Notes: a model not told the origin generated them from the letters alone. 64,000 bases of DNA from Paragorgia papillata (GCA_035771165.1 JAWNZC010000408.1:2542001-2606000); one strand, 5' to 3'; numbered from the stretch's first letter, positions 9,941 to 21,399 are shown. Numbers and translations are program-made.

Positions 9941-10312
9941 ATGGAGTCCCCCGAATCAACACTGCAAGTCAAGTTAGTACAACTGAAAATAACTGTAGAT
10001 AGGACCGAGAAGATACTTGAAGCTCAAAAGTCCGAGGCAATCGGACGCCAGCAAATAGCTCTCAAGACCACAGCGAACGAAGTTGAACGTCTGAAAAGGG
10101 ACGTCGAAGCGCACAAGATTGCAGCGAAGGATGATTTGAGTTATATCGAAAAATGGGTGAGTGAAATCGATGCTAAACTGGAAAGCGCAGACCACGAGAA
10201 TAGCCGTCTTCAAGAATGGCGAGAAAGTGTGAAAAGACAAGATATACACCGACAACGAGATGAAGAGCTTTTATACGATCGAGAACTACACGAGACACGC
10301 ATGAAATTTAAA
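9941..10312 (+). pseudogene. BEL/Pao gag, N-terminal coiled-coil part
   Basis: It starts at ATG 9941 (MESPESTLQ) and is rich in K, E, Q and R with heptad-like spacing, ending RELHETRMKFK. This is the usual N-terminal segment of Gag in BEL/Pao retroelements of corals and other invertebrates. The frame is cut by a LINE at 10313 and resumes at about 16054. It lies about 0.7 kb downstream of copy A, in the same orientation. Confidence 0.75.
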
Positions 10313-10445
10313 TAGATAGATAGATACTTTAATAGTTAACGCCCCAAAGGGCTTTTCAGAAACCATTTACAAACATTTACAAATTATAAGTAAAATCTAT
10401 GCTGATTAAATATTAAATGTATTTCTAAAACTACTACGGTAGATA

Positions 10446-11345
10446 CTACATGCTTTCCAAAGCGAGCAAATGTTCCTCAAGTGATACCTTAAATGTTTTG
10501 AGCGAGAGGCTCTCTTTCAGGTTCTTATCTAAATTGTTCCAGATGTTGACCGCTTTGTAGGCAAATGTACGCTGGCCGGCAGCAGATTTGAACAGTGGTA
10601 TCTGTAGAGAGTCACGTTTGCGAGTAGAACGGTTATGAATTGCGGACCGTTTACGCATTTTGTCACAAAGATAGCCAGGAGCAAGATTATTTACACATTT
10701 ATAGGTCATAACAGTGTCTCTGAGGTATAGTAGTTTTTCAACTGGTAGCCAGTTAAGCTGGCGTAGAAGAGGACTTACGTGATCGTATTTCCTAGAGTTC
10801 GTAACAATTTTACATGCAAAGTTCTGCACTAGCTGAAGTTTCTTTATGTTAGAAATGGCCGTATTTGACCACACCGTAGAGCAATAAAGCATCTTACTGA
10901 AAACTAAGGATGTAATAATTAATGAAAGAGTTTTTGTGTCAAAGCTATCTTTAACACGGTTAATCTGGCATAATTTGTATATACAGGAAGAAACTAATTG
11001 CGAGATGTGACTGTCGTAAGTTAGGTGAGAATCTAAAATAACACCTAAGTCTTTGGCGGAAACAACAGGTTCAAGAGACTTTCCCAGGAAGGACACAGAC
11101 GGGTTGGCGGGCAGTCTGCTCATCAGTTGCCTTGTTCCAATAACGAGGAACTTTGTCTTGTCTGGGTTGATTAGGAGGTGGTTCTCGCAACACCATGTTG
11201 CGACTCTGTGCAGGTCTTGCTCTAGTTTTCTAACTGCTGCATCCGCCTCCGACAGAGGAAAGGACAGGTAAACTTTCGAGTCATCAACGTACGAATCGAG
11301 ACAGCAGGCTTGAGGTGCGCAAGGCAAATCATTCATGTAGATACA
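10446..11345 (-). pseudogene. LINE reverse transcriptase, C-terminal part
   Basis: The frame begins MNDLPCAPQ and has the catalytic box as SYVDDSKVYLSF (YVDD, where YADD is usual). It continues through the thumb with LGVILDSHLTYDSHI, then YCSTVWSNTAISNIKKLQ and the WNNLDKNLKES tail, ending at TAG near 10446. The frame is shifted by a small indel at about 11340 relative to the preceding part, which carries GVSQGAILSPL. The family is the CR1/L2 (Jockey-like) group. Confidence 0.85.
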
Positions 11346-11836
11346 GAATAATATAATGGCGAAAGAATTGCGCCTTGAGATACTCCATGAGTGATTGGCA
11401 GAGGGTCTGACTGGATGGAGTCAATGCGCACTGACTGGGAGCGACCCGACAGATAGCTCTTAAACCAGTTCAATGTTGTTGGCGAGGCACCGACATTCGA
11501 TAGTTTATAAAGTAATCTGTGATGGTTGATACTATCGAAGGCTTTCGAGAGATCTAACAATATTAGAGCGGTAAGCTTCTTTTTGTCCATGGCCTCTAAG
11601 ATGGTGTCGGTGATGTAAATGTTCAGAGTCTCTGTGGAGTGGAGCTTCTTGTTTCCACTTTGGTGGGAGGACAGCCGATTGTTTTCGACAAGGTAGGCGC
11701 CAAATTGCTCGAGAACAATCTTTTCGCACACTTTAGAAGCTACGGCAAGAAGAGATATCGGGCAGTTGTTTGACGCCACTTCGTGATCTCCCTCTTTGAG
11801 GATGGGAATAGCTTCCGCCTCCTTCCATGCAGTAGG
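11346..11836 (-). pseudogene. LINE reverse transcriptase, central part
   Basis: It contains AWKEAEAIPILKEGDH, the fingers region ISLLAVASKVCEKIV, the palm box LLDLSKAFDSINHHRLL (first catalytic aspartate region) and HGVSQGAILSPL. It is joined in sense order to 14603-15005 but separated from it by the inserted DNA transposon. It ends in a frameshift at about 11340. Confidence 0.85.
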
Positions 11837-12343
11837 CAGGGGCGGATCTAGACCAAAATCTGACTGTTGCAAATTAGTGACGACACCATTTCCCGCATTT
11901 TGAGTGAAGATTCCAGCTAATTCTGCAGCAGGCGCAATTCAAATTTCACACAAGAAGGGCCAAATACGACAATATTTGTTAATATTGGATTTATATTAGA
12001 AATCTACCAATAAAAACCGTTGACAACAATATCTGTTTGTGTAAAATATGATTGTTTGATAATATATTTATTGATCAACATACCTAGTACTCGTCTATTA
12101 GTTCTACGCAAGCAGCACGTTGACTGCAACGTTAAAGATTAACGTTTATTAAATAAATATAATACTGTGTCTTACTCACTACATATGTGACTGAGAATGA
12201 ATTCGCGTTCAATCATATAAATACACACAAAGGCTGATCTCAGTCATAATTTGCATATTTTATTATTCAAATAATAACCCAGGCAATTTATTATTCATGA
12301 GCTTCACATACCTCACTGCGTTGTGCTTTGAAGAGCGCAATTC

Positions 12344-12589
12344 TTAGCTGCGCGGGAACTGCAACTTCGAATAGTTAATACACAAACATACACGGCGAGG
12401 ATCATCCTTCTTTCTTTCAAATTCGCTCTTAAGACATTTCTCACAGTAACGCTTAAGAGCAATCAACTCATCCTCCTTTTCCTTAGGAGAATAACTCATA
12501 TCATCCAAGACACGCAACAATTGCTGTAAAACGTTGTTGGACGCAATGGTGAACAGAAGCCAAGGGAACGAACGAGTAATTACATCACA
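12344..12589 (-). pseudogene. Unrecognised coding remnant of the outer DNA transposon
   Basis: An 81-codon open frame on the minus strand has protein-like composition: SNNVLQQLLRVLDDMSYSPK, then KEDELIALKRYCEKCLKSEF, ending at TAA 12344. It lies inside the 11837-14602 element but outside the nested hAT. It is probably part of the element's own protein; it is too short and lacks catalytic motifs. There is a stop at 12590 just upstream. Confidence 0.4.
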
Positions 12590-13000
12590 TCATAGTCTAA
12601 TCCCAGACTGGAAACTTTGTTACATGCGCACGGAAGAACTTTTTGTCGCTAAATTATGCGCACGTAACACTTGGTGTTGCGCACGCAACGCTTGGTCTTC
12701 TGCACGTAAAGTCGGGGGGGGGGGGGGTAATTACCACTAATCAGTTATTGCAGGACTGCGGGCTCTGCTGCCTCTGCATAATAAGATACACAAACACACT
12801 AAAATTGTACTCATAAGATACAGCCATTTGCATCTAAGCACAAACCGCAAACATTTTTTGAGTAACTTAACGATTGAATGAAGCCTTTCTCTCATTTTAA
12901 CCAATCAGATTTAATGTTCCCATTGTACAAAGGTCACTGTGAAGTGAGATCATTAAGAACTTATTTGTTAAAACGAGAGAAATGCCTTATTCAAACGTTA

Positions 13001-13276
13001 AGCTTAAGCCCTGATTACACACGCCGATTTGTGTCGCAAGATAAATCGGCGTTCGTGTGTATTGTGTAACACAACGTGCAACGACATGCAACGCCAAAGT
13101 TTGGCATTACCGAAGCATTGCAAGTTTTTGTTTTGGGGTCAAAACTTGCAATGCAACACAAATCGACGTGTGTAGCGGTTGCCAGGTACCCGATTTATCT
13201 CGCAACGGCGCAACGCCATTGCAAAACAAGTCGGCGACACAAATCTGCATGTGTTATTACCGTAGCTTTAGGCTTT
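13001..13276. mobile_element. MITE nested in the hAT relic
   Basis: It is flanked by an exact 8-base AAACGTTA (12993-13000 and 13277-13284). The arms include ACACGCCGATTTGTGTCGC at the left and GCGACACAAATCTGCATGTG at the right, and it has an inner pairing around GCAATGCAACAC. It has no coding potential. It is the innermost level of the nest. Confidence 0.75.
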
Positions 13277-13538
13277 AAACGTTAAACAATTCCAAACTCC
13301 AAAGTCGCGGTTTGCACTCAGTGAAAGCAAATGGCTGTATTTATTATGTACACTTTAATAGATATAACTTTCTAAATTCTGCTTTTCAGAACGTTGCTTC
13401 GATCATCATACAACAAAACTGCAAGAAATAATTAAATAAACTCATAATTGTCAATACTAGATATATAACATTCAAGACAAGTCACATAATACTTTGCATA
13501 AAGTATTAAAGGAATGTTCAAAGTTTAAACTGTTTCAG

Positions 13539-14013
13539 TTAATGGTTCATTTTCAAAGAAGAAAGGGAAGTCTTGCATGCTTTCTTTTCAGCATGACGTG
13601 CCAAGACCTTGGACAGTTCACTGCTTTTCCTCATGGATCTTTGGTCCTTGTACACAGGAAGATAATGTCGTTTCAGGCCTTTTTCTTTGTCACCATTTAT
13701 ATAAAGGTCAGCTATACCATCAAGTGCTGCTTCGCACTGCAATACTGAAGGAAGAGACCAGTCGACCTTTTCTCAAAGAAAGAACATCATGACTTTGGCC
13801 ACCGTCCATTTCTTGAGTTTCCATAACTCGGTAAAATGACTCTGCGATAGCTTCTGTGCCTGCTTTTGAGTACATTATGTCGAAAATGACGCCAATCTCA
13901 CGGCCAACAGATTGGTAGAACTCGGGATCATTGTACAGAGATTTGATAATGCAATCTTCCTTCAGTATGGCAGTGAATTCCTCCCCACTTGTGAGACAGA
14001 CGTCGAACTTATC
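13539..14013 (-). pseudogene. hAT transposase fragment (ZNF862/KIAA1586-like)
   Basis: The first frame (14013 to 13720) reads DKFDVCLTSGEEFTAIL, then DIMYSKAGTEAIAESFYRVM. It shifts near 13770 into LQCEAALDGIADLYINGDKE, then KGLKRHYLPVYKDQRSMRKS. The composition and order match the middle of hAT-superfamily proteins of the ZNF862/KIAA1586 type that are common in cnidarian genomes; this is pattern recognition, not an alignment. The RNase-H-like catalytic residues and the C-terminal dimerisation motif were not located. It is non-functional because of the frameshift and the MITE downstream. Confidence 0.65.
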
Positions 14014-14602
14014 CAGCGCGCGCTTGCTGTTCTTTTACGTGCGCGCGCGGCGCTCCGCAGACAAATTTGCGCACGTGAATTTTCAAGTGCGCACGGAAGA
14101 TCTTCCGTGCGCACTACAAAGTTTCCAGTCTGGGTCTAATCATCGGAGATTTCTTCGCTCTAGTGAACTGTAGCGGAAGTTCATGAAATGCAGCAAAACG
14201 TGACGTAAATCTGGCGTGTTGATTGGTTTGCTACAGTCAACTGTAGCGGCTACAGTCCAAATTTAGCACAACTGTAGCCGTCGTAATACATCGCCACCAC
14301 CTCGGAATGCGCCTTTGCGCGATGCATTCTAGTGAGAGAAACATGAGCTGACAATGCAGTTCAGATCAATTACGGGCAGGCTCAATGGGCACAGCAGGTT
14401 TGTAGGTTGTGCGCCCGGCAATAATCTATATAACGCGCGCATGAATGCCTGAAATGGTGGTTTTGAACTTTGGAAAAGCTGAATATTAGTGACATATCAT
14501 GCAGATGTGTTAATTTAATGTTAATTAAATTTAATCGTATTTTTTTCGGGAAAATCTGACTGTAGCATTCGCTACAGTTGCTACAGTCTAGATCCGCCCC
14601 TG

Positions 14603-15005
14603 GTAGGAAATGTAGAAGTTAGAAGGGAGCAGTTGATTATCTCTGTAAGAGGTCCCAGGATGACAGGAAGACAGTCCTTGAAGACCCGGGCGCCTATCTT
14701 GTCCGGTCCAGGGGACTTGTTTAAAGGCAGGGATGAAATTACCCGGCGCACGTCTTCACAGGTAACTGTCCTAAAGCTGAAGAGCTCGTCAGAGGGCAGA
14801 ACAACAATCTCTGGGGGAGATTCTTGCAAGGCGATATTGTTCACTTCTGCCAAACGCGCAGACGCGTTGGCTGCGTTTCTGCCAACAGACGAGAAAAACT
14901 GATTTAATTCGTCCGCGACTGTCTTCGAATCTCTGGTGTAAATTTGTCTTTCCTGCTCTTTTGATGGAGTGACACGGTTGATGATTTTCCAGAGTGAGCC
15001 TGGGT
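14603..15005 (-). pseudogene. LINE linker and start of reverse transcriptase
   Basis: This minus-strand frame contains FFSSVGRNAANASARLAEVN, then LPLNKSPGPDKIGARVFKDC and ILGPLTEIINCSLLTS. KSPGPDKI is the conserved block just before the fingers of CR1/L2-type reverse transcriptases. It follows the endonuclease part by a frameshift near 15005 and is cut at 14603 by the DNA transposon. Confidence 0.85.
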
Positions 15006-16052
15006 TATTTTATGTTGCTGAACTTCTTCGGTGGTGTGGTTTCTTTCTGCATCTCTCAACATTCTTTTAACTGTGTTGCGAGAATCTTTATAATTTGTCC
15101 AGTCTACAGCGTCACGTGACTGGAGGAAGCGGCGATGAAGCTGATCTCTGGTCTTCATGTGTTCCATGATGCCCTGGGTGACAAACGGACAAGGACGGCT
15201 GCGGACTTTAATTGTTTTCATAGGAGCGTATGAGTCTAGTGTAGATTTGAGAACATTGTTGAAAGTGTTTAGCTTAGTATTTACCTCTCTATCACTGAAA
15301 ATAGATAACAATCGATGGGAGCTGCGAGCGAGGTCAGCAGTAAATAAACGCGGTGTGTAGTTCTTGTAACTGCGTACTGTTATATAATATGGGGAAGGTT
15401 TAGGAGATTTCAGCTTGAGCTCAGCATAAACTGGCAAATGGTCGCTGATTGGTGCATTTATTACGCCGCTGCTGCGAACTAGCGAGCTGGAGGAGACGAG
15501 GATGACGTCTAACAAGGATTGGGTGGAGTCAGTGATCCTTGTCGGAGGCTTGATGAGTTGACTGAGGTTCATTTCGATTGAAAAATTCTTCAATGCTTTA
15601 TTCTCGGGACAGTTTTCTTTTAAACCGTCGCAATTCAAATCTCCGAGTATCACGATTGGCTTGTTTAGTGCGAGCGCTTGGATGTAATTTGGCTTAAGGG
15701 CATCTTCGAAGGAGCTCAGCGGACTATCATCCGGGCGATAAGTTACACAAATCACGATCGATTTTGACTTTTTACATTGTACACTTAACCACAGCTGGTG
15801 AAAGTTTCGTTCAGAAATAAATGAAAGGTCCTTCAAAACTGCCGCTTTAAGTTCTTTGCGAACGTAAGCGCACACTCCCCCGCCTCTTTTGTGAAGTCGA
15901 TCGAGTCTAAAGAGCTTGTACCCATCTATTTTCACCTCTCCGGATGTCACGCTCGTATTCAGCCACGTTTCAGAAATCGTTATAATATCAAATTTCCCTA
16001 AATTTACTAGTTCTCTAAGTTGAATGAAGCTGTTTCGAAGCGAGCGGTCCTC
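15006..16052 (-). pseudogene. LINE apurinic endonuclease domain
   Basis: The frame is open from the truncation at 16052 through FDIITISETWLN, then PIVILGDLNCDGL (metal-binding DLN), SLLDVILVSSSSLV and the catalytic ISDHLPVYAELKL. These are the standard APE-type motifs. The domain lacks the first beta strand because of 5' truncation. After the SDH motif comes a connector rich in R and K before the frameshift near 15005. Confidence 0.88.
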
Positions 16053-17445
16053 TTAAATCAGAATTACAAGCTACCAGCACCAAATCGACAACAAATGAAG
16101 TAATTTCTGGGCTACAAGCGAAGTTACCCAAGCTTGAGATAACAATTGTCAAAATTCAATGGAACATTGGAACTTATCAAGAGTGGACTCGCTTTGGCGT
16201 CAGTTTACTGAAACCATCGACAAAGCAGGAATTCCTAGTGTGACCAAATTTGCGTACTTGCGCGAATTGCTCGAAGCTAACGTGAAGAAAACGGTAGAGG
16301 CCCTACCATTCACCAGTGAAGGATACAACCGAGCAAAGAGCATACTGCAAGATAAATATGGAAAAGAATCAGAAATCATCAAAGCCTATACAAAGGAAAT
16401 TCTTGAACTACCGAACATACCGAACGCCAATGTCAAGAGGATTCACGAGTTTTATGACAAGTTGATGTACGCTGTACAGTCGTTAGAGACCATGGGGAGT
16501 CTTCAACAGATTAACGGCAACGTGGCGTTAACACTCGAAAAATTGTCTGGAATTCGCGGTGATCTAGTGAGGACCGATCCTAACTGGGAAAGCTGGGATT
16601 TCGTTAAATTAGTGGAAGCATTGCATCTTTGGACGCGAAGGAATCCGATCGACAGTCAATCCATTGAGTCCAAACCTCGCGACTTCCGTCGCAACCGATT
16701 GTATCACGCACGGCGCCAAGACGACCGACCACGTGGGTGTATATATTGTGAAGATAAGACTCACAAATCTGGTGAGTGCTCTAAAGTGACAGCCACTTCC
16801 GAGCGAAAACAGATACTGGCTAAACGTCGTCTCTGTTTTAATTGCACTGGTGAAAACCACAGAGCGGCAGAGTGCCCGAGTAAAAGAAAATGTCAACAGT
16901 GCGACCGACGTCATCACACGTCCATTTGCGATCAGACCGTGAGAATAGAGCCAGACGAGGAGCTTGAGGAAGAAAATAAAGGAACGGGAAAACTTTATAC
17001 TTCCAACGAGAATGGAGAAGGCGTGTTTCCTGTCGTAACCGTTCGAGTTAACGGGGTCCTGTGCAGAGCCTTAATCGACTCCGGGGCAGGGAGTTCGTAC
17101 GCTTCAGCCAAGTTGATTCATGTCCTGAACATCAAGCCAGTAGAAGTACAAACCAAGCAAATTGACATCCTCATGTGTACAAAACAAGTCTGTCTGGAAT
17201 CGTATCAAGTTAAGATAGAGTCAGCAACCAAGGAGTTCAGCATGAAAGCTCATCTGACCAAGGTGGACAAATCTGAACTGCTATCTCTGGAAAATCCGCG
17301 CTACGAGGAACTCATCGCCAAGTATATACACCTAAAAGGAGTTACAATGACAGATTGTGACAACAAACCACAACTTCCTATCCATGTAGTTCTTGGTATA
17401 GTGGAGACTACGCGAGAATCAAGACTGAAACTCGACCACGCATAG
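16053..17445 (+). pseudogene. BEL/Pao gag (rest), zinc knuckles and protease
   Basis: The gag frame resumes at 16053 and is frameshifted near 16170, then stays open to 17445. In order there are the capsid-like block (WRQFTETIDKAGIPSVTKF, VEALPFTSEGYNRAKSIL), three zinc knuckles (CIYC....H....C, CFNC....H....C, CQQC...HH...C at about 16736-16930), and an aspartic protease with LIDSGAGSS (catalytic D codon at 17077). The order and motifs are those of Gag-Pol in BEL/Pao elements, which ICTV treats as Belpaoviridae. The frame is disabled by the upstream frameshift and the LINE. Confidence 0.88.
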
Positions 17446-18037
17446 GAAAGGACTGTGAACCAATCGCAGAACTGACCAAACTGGGGTGGTTCCTGATGTC
17501 CCCTGGACAAGAATTTGACGGGAACACAATGTTGCTTACTCAAACCAGTCAATCAGATTACGAGCAACTATGTCGCCTAGATGTACTCGGACTCGAAGAC
17601 ACACCGGAGCACGATCAGGGAGTGGTTCATAATGAATTTAAGGAGCAGTTAACAAGAGACCTAGAAGGTTGGTACGAGACGGGATTGCCGTGGAGAGGAA
17701 ACCCTTTACGTCTGCCCACGACAAACTGCAAACGAGCGAGGAAGCCAACGTCGCCTCAACAGCCTCACAAGCAAGTTACAGCGTGACGGTCTCACTGCTG
17801 AGTACGATGCCATCATCCAGGAACAGAAAGAAAGTGGAGTAGTAGAGCCAGCCAATAATCCAGCGAAAGGAGTCGAATTCTACATACCCCATAAAGCAGT
17901 GATACGGGAGACAGCGGTGACCACGAAAATGCGAATGGTATATACGACGCGTCAGCGAAAGAAACTCCTCATGCCCCATCGTTGAACGACTGCTTGTACC
18001 CAGGCCCGCCGCTCCAAAATAAACTGTGGGATATACT
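17446..18037 (+). pseudogene. BEL/Pao pol, start of reverse transcriptase region
   Basis: After a frameshift the frame continues with LGWFLMSPGQEFDGNTM, LTQTSQSDYEQLCRLDVLGL and GWYETGLPWRGN. A further frameshift near 17740 leads to DAIIQEQKESGVVEPAN and EFYIPHKAV. This is the Pao-type linker leading into the RT fingers. Coding similarity stops at about 18037; the palm, RNase H and integrase were not found in the window. The cause is the palindromic insertion that follows or a deletion. Confidence 0.8.
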
Positions 18038-18079
18038 CACTGACCTATATATATAGGTCAGTGGATGTACTCGTACATT

Positions 18080-20767
18080 AGCCTGCGAGCCGGCTCTCCT
18101 TTGGGGGATTGGGGAGAGGAGGAGAAGGAGAGCCTGCACGCGTACAATCTCGTTCCCAGAGCCTTCTCACGCGGGCCGCGCAAACGTAGGCTCTGGGATA
18201 ATCCGTTTCAAATCGACATTCCATTGGTTGAATAATCGACAGTGGTTTATATCAAGGAACATTTGAAAATCTGTATTCCTTTGTTCTTTCGAAAGCCTTG
18301 AGGTGTTTTAAATGTTATCTGGCGACTGAAAGTTGTCAAGAACCAAACCTCTGGAACCAAACAGCAATTGAACAGCAAGTATTCGGTGGCTTATGAATGG
18401 TTTCGAAAGGGAAAGCTGTGAGTACTGAAGTGGCGTGTTGCCCGCGGTGCGGTATCTTGTCAGTTGTGGAACAAGATGGCTAGTAATTTCAGAACTACAT
18501 ATCGTTGAAGTATATTGTGTACATATGTTGTTAGATGTTGAATGAGCTTTCATTTGATGTATAACTCAAGATTCTGCGTTTTATTAAACTTGTTAAAATG
18601 TCAAAAATTCTGCGAACCGCTGTTTGAAATAGTATTACAAATAAACAGGAAATTGACTTCTCACAAGTGTTACAGAATTTTAGATTTATTTTGAAATATA
18701 CTTAACGCACAACATTGAGATATATATCGTACAGAAGCTATTGGAAAATTCTATTCGGGGTGAAAATTTCAAGCTTCTAGCTAGTTAAACGGGAAATATT
18801 TAAAAAATGGAAAAACGTCTGTCGTTATGGTTCATTGCGTCGATTTCCTGTTTATTTGTAATTATAATATTATTTGGGACATGGTTCGCACATTTTTCAC
18901 AATTTAACAAGTTTCATAAAACGCAGAATCTTGAACTATACATCAAATGAAAGCTCATTCAACATCTGACAACATACGTACACAATATATTTCAACGATG
19001 CGTAGTTCTGAAATTACTAGTCATCTTGTTCCACAACTGACAAGATGCCCCGTGCAAATGATATGCCGTATAATGCCGCCGTGCCACTTCGGCTACGACA
19101 AGTTTGCTACTCACCGCCTTCTCTCTTGGAAACATTCAAAAGCCGTCGATTACTTGCTGTTTAAAATGCTGTTTCGTTCTTGACAAGTTTATCCGTCAGA
19201 TAAAATTAATTAAAACCCCTCGAACTTCCATTTGCGAAGATTTCGATCTCTGGCCGAGGCGGCGCATGCTCTTTTCAATCGGCAACCTGTTTTTCGGTTT
19301 TCCAGCGACGGATTATCCCAGAGCCTACGTTTGCGCGGCCCGCGTGAGAAGGCTCTGGGAACGAGATTGGCACGCGTATTATTGTTTTTTGAGTAGTAGC
19401 GTTCCAAATTGGGACGCAGCTTACTGATTGGACGAGATGCAATCTCGGTCCCAGAGCCTTCTCACGCGGGCCGCGCAAACGTACGCTCTGGGATAATCCG
19501 TCGCCGGAAAACCGAAAAACAGGTTGCCGATTGAAAAGAGCGCATGCGCCGCCAGTTATTATTCTGTGATCGAAGGAACTAGTATTTTTCGAGGGGTTTT
19601 AAATTTTATCTGGCGGATAAACTTGTCAAGAACTAAACAGCATTTTAAAAAGCAAGTAATCGACGGCGTCTGAATGGTTCCAAGAGAGAAAGCGGTGAGT
19701 AGCAAACTTGTCGTAGCCAAGGTGGCACGGCGGCAATACGGCATATTGTCAGTGGAACAAGATGACTAGTAATTTAAGAACTACGTATCGTTGAAGTATA
19801 TTGTGTGCGTATGTTGTTAGATGTTGAATGAGCTTTCATTTGATGTATAGTTCAAGATTCTGCGTTTTATGAAACTTGTTATACTGTCCAAAATGTGCGA
19901 AACCACTGCTCGTAAATATAATATTATATTACAAATAAACAGGAAACCGACGCAGTGAACCAAAACGACAGACGTTTTTCGATTTTTAAAATATTTCCCG
20001 TTTAACTACATGTAGAAGCTTAAAATTTCCACCACGAATATAATTTTTCAATAGCTTCTGTATGACATATATCTCGATGTTGTGCGTTAAGTATTTCAAA
20101 AGATATCTAAAATTCTGTAACACTTGTGAGAAGTCAATTTCCTGTTTATTTGTAATATTATTTCAAACAGTGGTTCGCACCTTTTGGACATTTATAATAA
20201 GTTTAATAAAACGCAGGATCTTGAACTATACATCAAATGAAAGCTCATTCAACATCTAACAACATACGTACACCATATACTTCAACGATATGTAGTTCTG
20301 AAATTACTAGACATCTTGTTCCACAACTGACAAGATACCGCACCGCGGGCGACACGCCACTTCAGTACTCACCGCTTTCCCTTTCGAAACCATTCATATT
20401 AAAAGCCACCGAATACTTGCTGTTCAACTGCTGTTTCGTTCCAGAGGTTTGGTTCTTGACAAGTTTCAGTCGCCAGATAAAATTTGAAACCCCTCAAGGC
20501 TTTCGAAATAACAAGGAATACAGATTTTCAAATGTCCCTTGATATAAAAACCATTGTCAATTATTCAACCAATAAAATGTCGATTTGAAACGGATTATCC
20601 CTGAGCCTACGTTTGCGCGGCCCGCGTGAGAAGGCTCTGGGAACGAGATTGGACGAGATGCTTATTGTTGACGTTTTCTTTGTTTACATTGCGTGTCTGG
20701 TTTGTGATTGGTCGCTTTTGACTACCCGTGCGTGCAGGCTCTATTTCAAGAGCCGGCTCGCAGGCTA
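18080..20767. repeat. Nested palindrome (palindrome of palindromes)
   Basis: The outermost ends are TAGCCTGCGAGCCGGCTCT (18080) and its inverse near 20767. Inside are four copies of a terminal block containing CCAGAGCCTTCTCACGCGGG at about 18150, 19350, 19450 and 20625, in alternating orientation. Units 18150-19372 and 19440-20652 are each imperfect foldbacks of about 1.2 kb. Together they form a larger inverted duplication centred near 19405: the outer arms match each other better (both have a CGACATT..ATTGG block) and the inner arms share AATCGGCAACCTGTTTTTCGG. No protein is recognisable. No clear target duplication was found. Confidence 0.75.
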
Positions 20768-21399
20768 TTTAATGAGATATACAAGTACTTGCAGCAAGCT
20801 GCGAACTAGTTTCTGCGAGAAAACAAGCACTGTGAGTTGTTTTTAATTCGATGCAAACGCTCGCAGCGAACTGCAAGCTGGTTTTTGCGATGCCTGGAAA
20901 AGAGCCTTTACTCTTACCGAGTTAGGGCTGTGACACAGGCTACAATATGAGCCACTTAAGAAAGAAATTAAGAAAGATCTTAAATAGTTAAAGAAATAAA
21001 GAAAGATCTAGAAAAGTTAAAAATAGTTTAGAAAGTTAAAGATCTTTCTGAAATCTGAATACCCTTTTGACTATTGAATATTATGTTTCAAGTGTTGGCA
21101 TGTTACGCGCTTTAGCTATAAATTTATACAACCGTGTTTATACGCAGAACTCAGTATACTGTGTTTGGCACTGTTTATTGCTAATTTTGTTGTCTTGTTT
21201 TGGCTCATATTTTGAGTTTCAAGGTTTTATTTCCGGTTTATGCTTTGTCGGGTATGTTTTCAAATTGTCGGCTGGGTTTCTGATATATGGACCAATAAAA
21301 AACAAGTGACTAGGTCAAAGCCGACAATACTAAGTGAGAAGATAGTTAATTAATAAGTATATATTAATAAGGTATTAATAAGTAAGAAGATGTAAATAA
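20768..21399. other. No gene seen
   Basis: The 20768-21399 stretch has short frames only, plus imperfect repeats of AAGAAAGATCT and AGTTAAAG at about 20950-21050. Nothing can be assigned. Confidence 0.5.

Larger units (their letters stand above)
12603..14133. mobile_element. hAT transposon nested in the outer DNA transposon
   Basis: The inverted ends are CCAGACTGGAAACTTTGT and ACAAAGTTTCCAGTCTGG. The flanks carry a perfect 8-base duplication GTCTAATC (12595-12602 and 14134-14141), the hAT hallmark. Subterminal GCGCACGGAAGA motifs are repeated near both ends. It contains a frameshifted transposase on the minus strand and a MITE at 13001-13276. A poly-G run lies at 12714-12727. Confidence 0.9.
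11837..14602. mobile_element. DNA transposon inside the LINE (5-base duplication)
   Basis: The perfect inverted ends are CAGGGGCGGATCTAGA and TCTAGATCCGCCCCTG. They are flanked by GTAGG on both sides (11832-11836 and 14603-14607). Removing the element and one GTAGG restores the LINE reading frame exactly, which fixes the boundaries. The ends resemble hAT elements; a 5-base duplication is reported for the group called hAT5. Subterminal AAAATCTGACTGT occurs near both ends. It contains an older coding remnant and a second hAT (12603-14133). Confidence 0.88.
10313..16052 (-). mobile_element. CR1/L2-type LINE inserted in BEL gag
   Basis: The LINE is read on the minus strand. Its 3' end is the TAGATAGATAGATA tract at 10313, followed inward by ACTTTAATAGTTAACGCCCC. 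Its 5' end is a truncation inside the endonuclease at about 16052. The gag frame on either side is continuous when it is removed; a short TTAAA target duplication is visible (10307-10312 region and about 16053-16057). About 2.97 kb remains after subtracting the DNA transposon at 11837-14602. A short 3'-end copy of the same family lies at 42150-42240. Confidence 0.85.

Noticed and set aside
10446..11336. The 296-codon frame as an intact host gene
   Set aside because: It carries the YVDD box and thumb of a LINE reverse transcriptase, and its missing N-terminal part lies across a frameshift and an inserted transposon.
18308..20542. Four similar frames of 78-101 codons sharing MKAHSTSNNIRT
   Set aside because: They are the same repeat block in the four arms of the nested palindrome; the frame is not conserved at its ends and no domain is visible.
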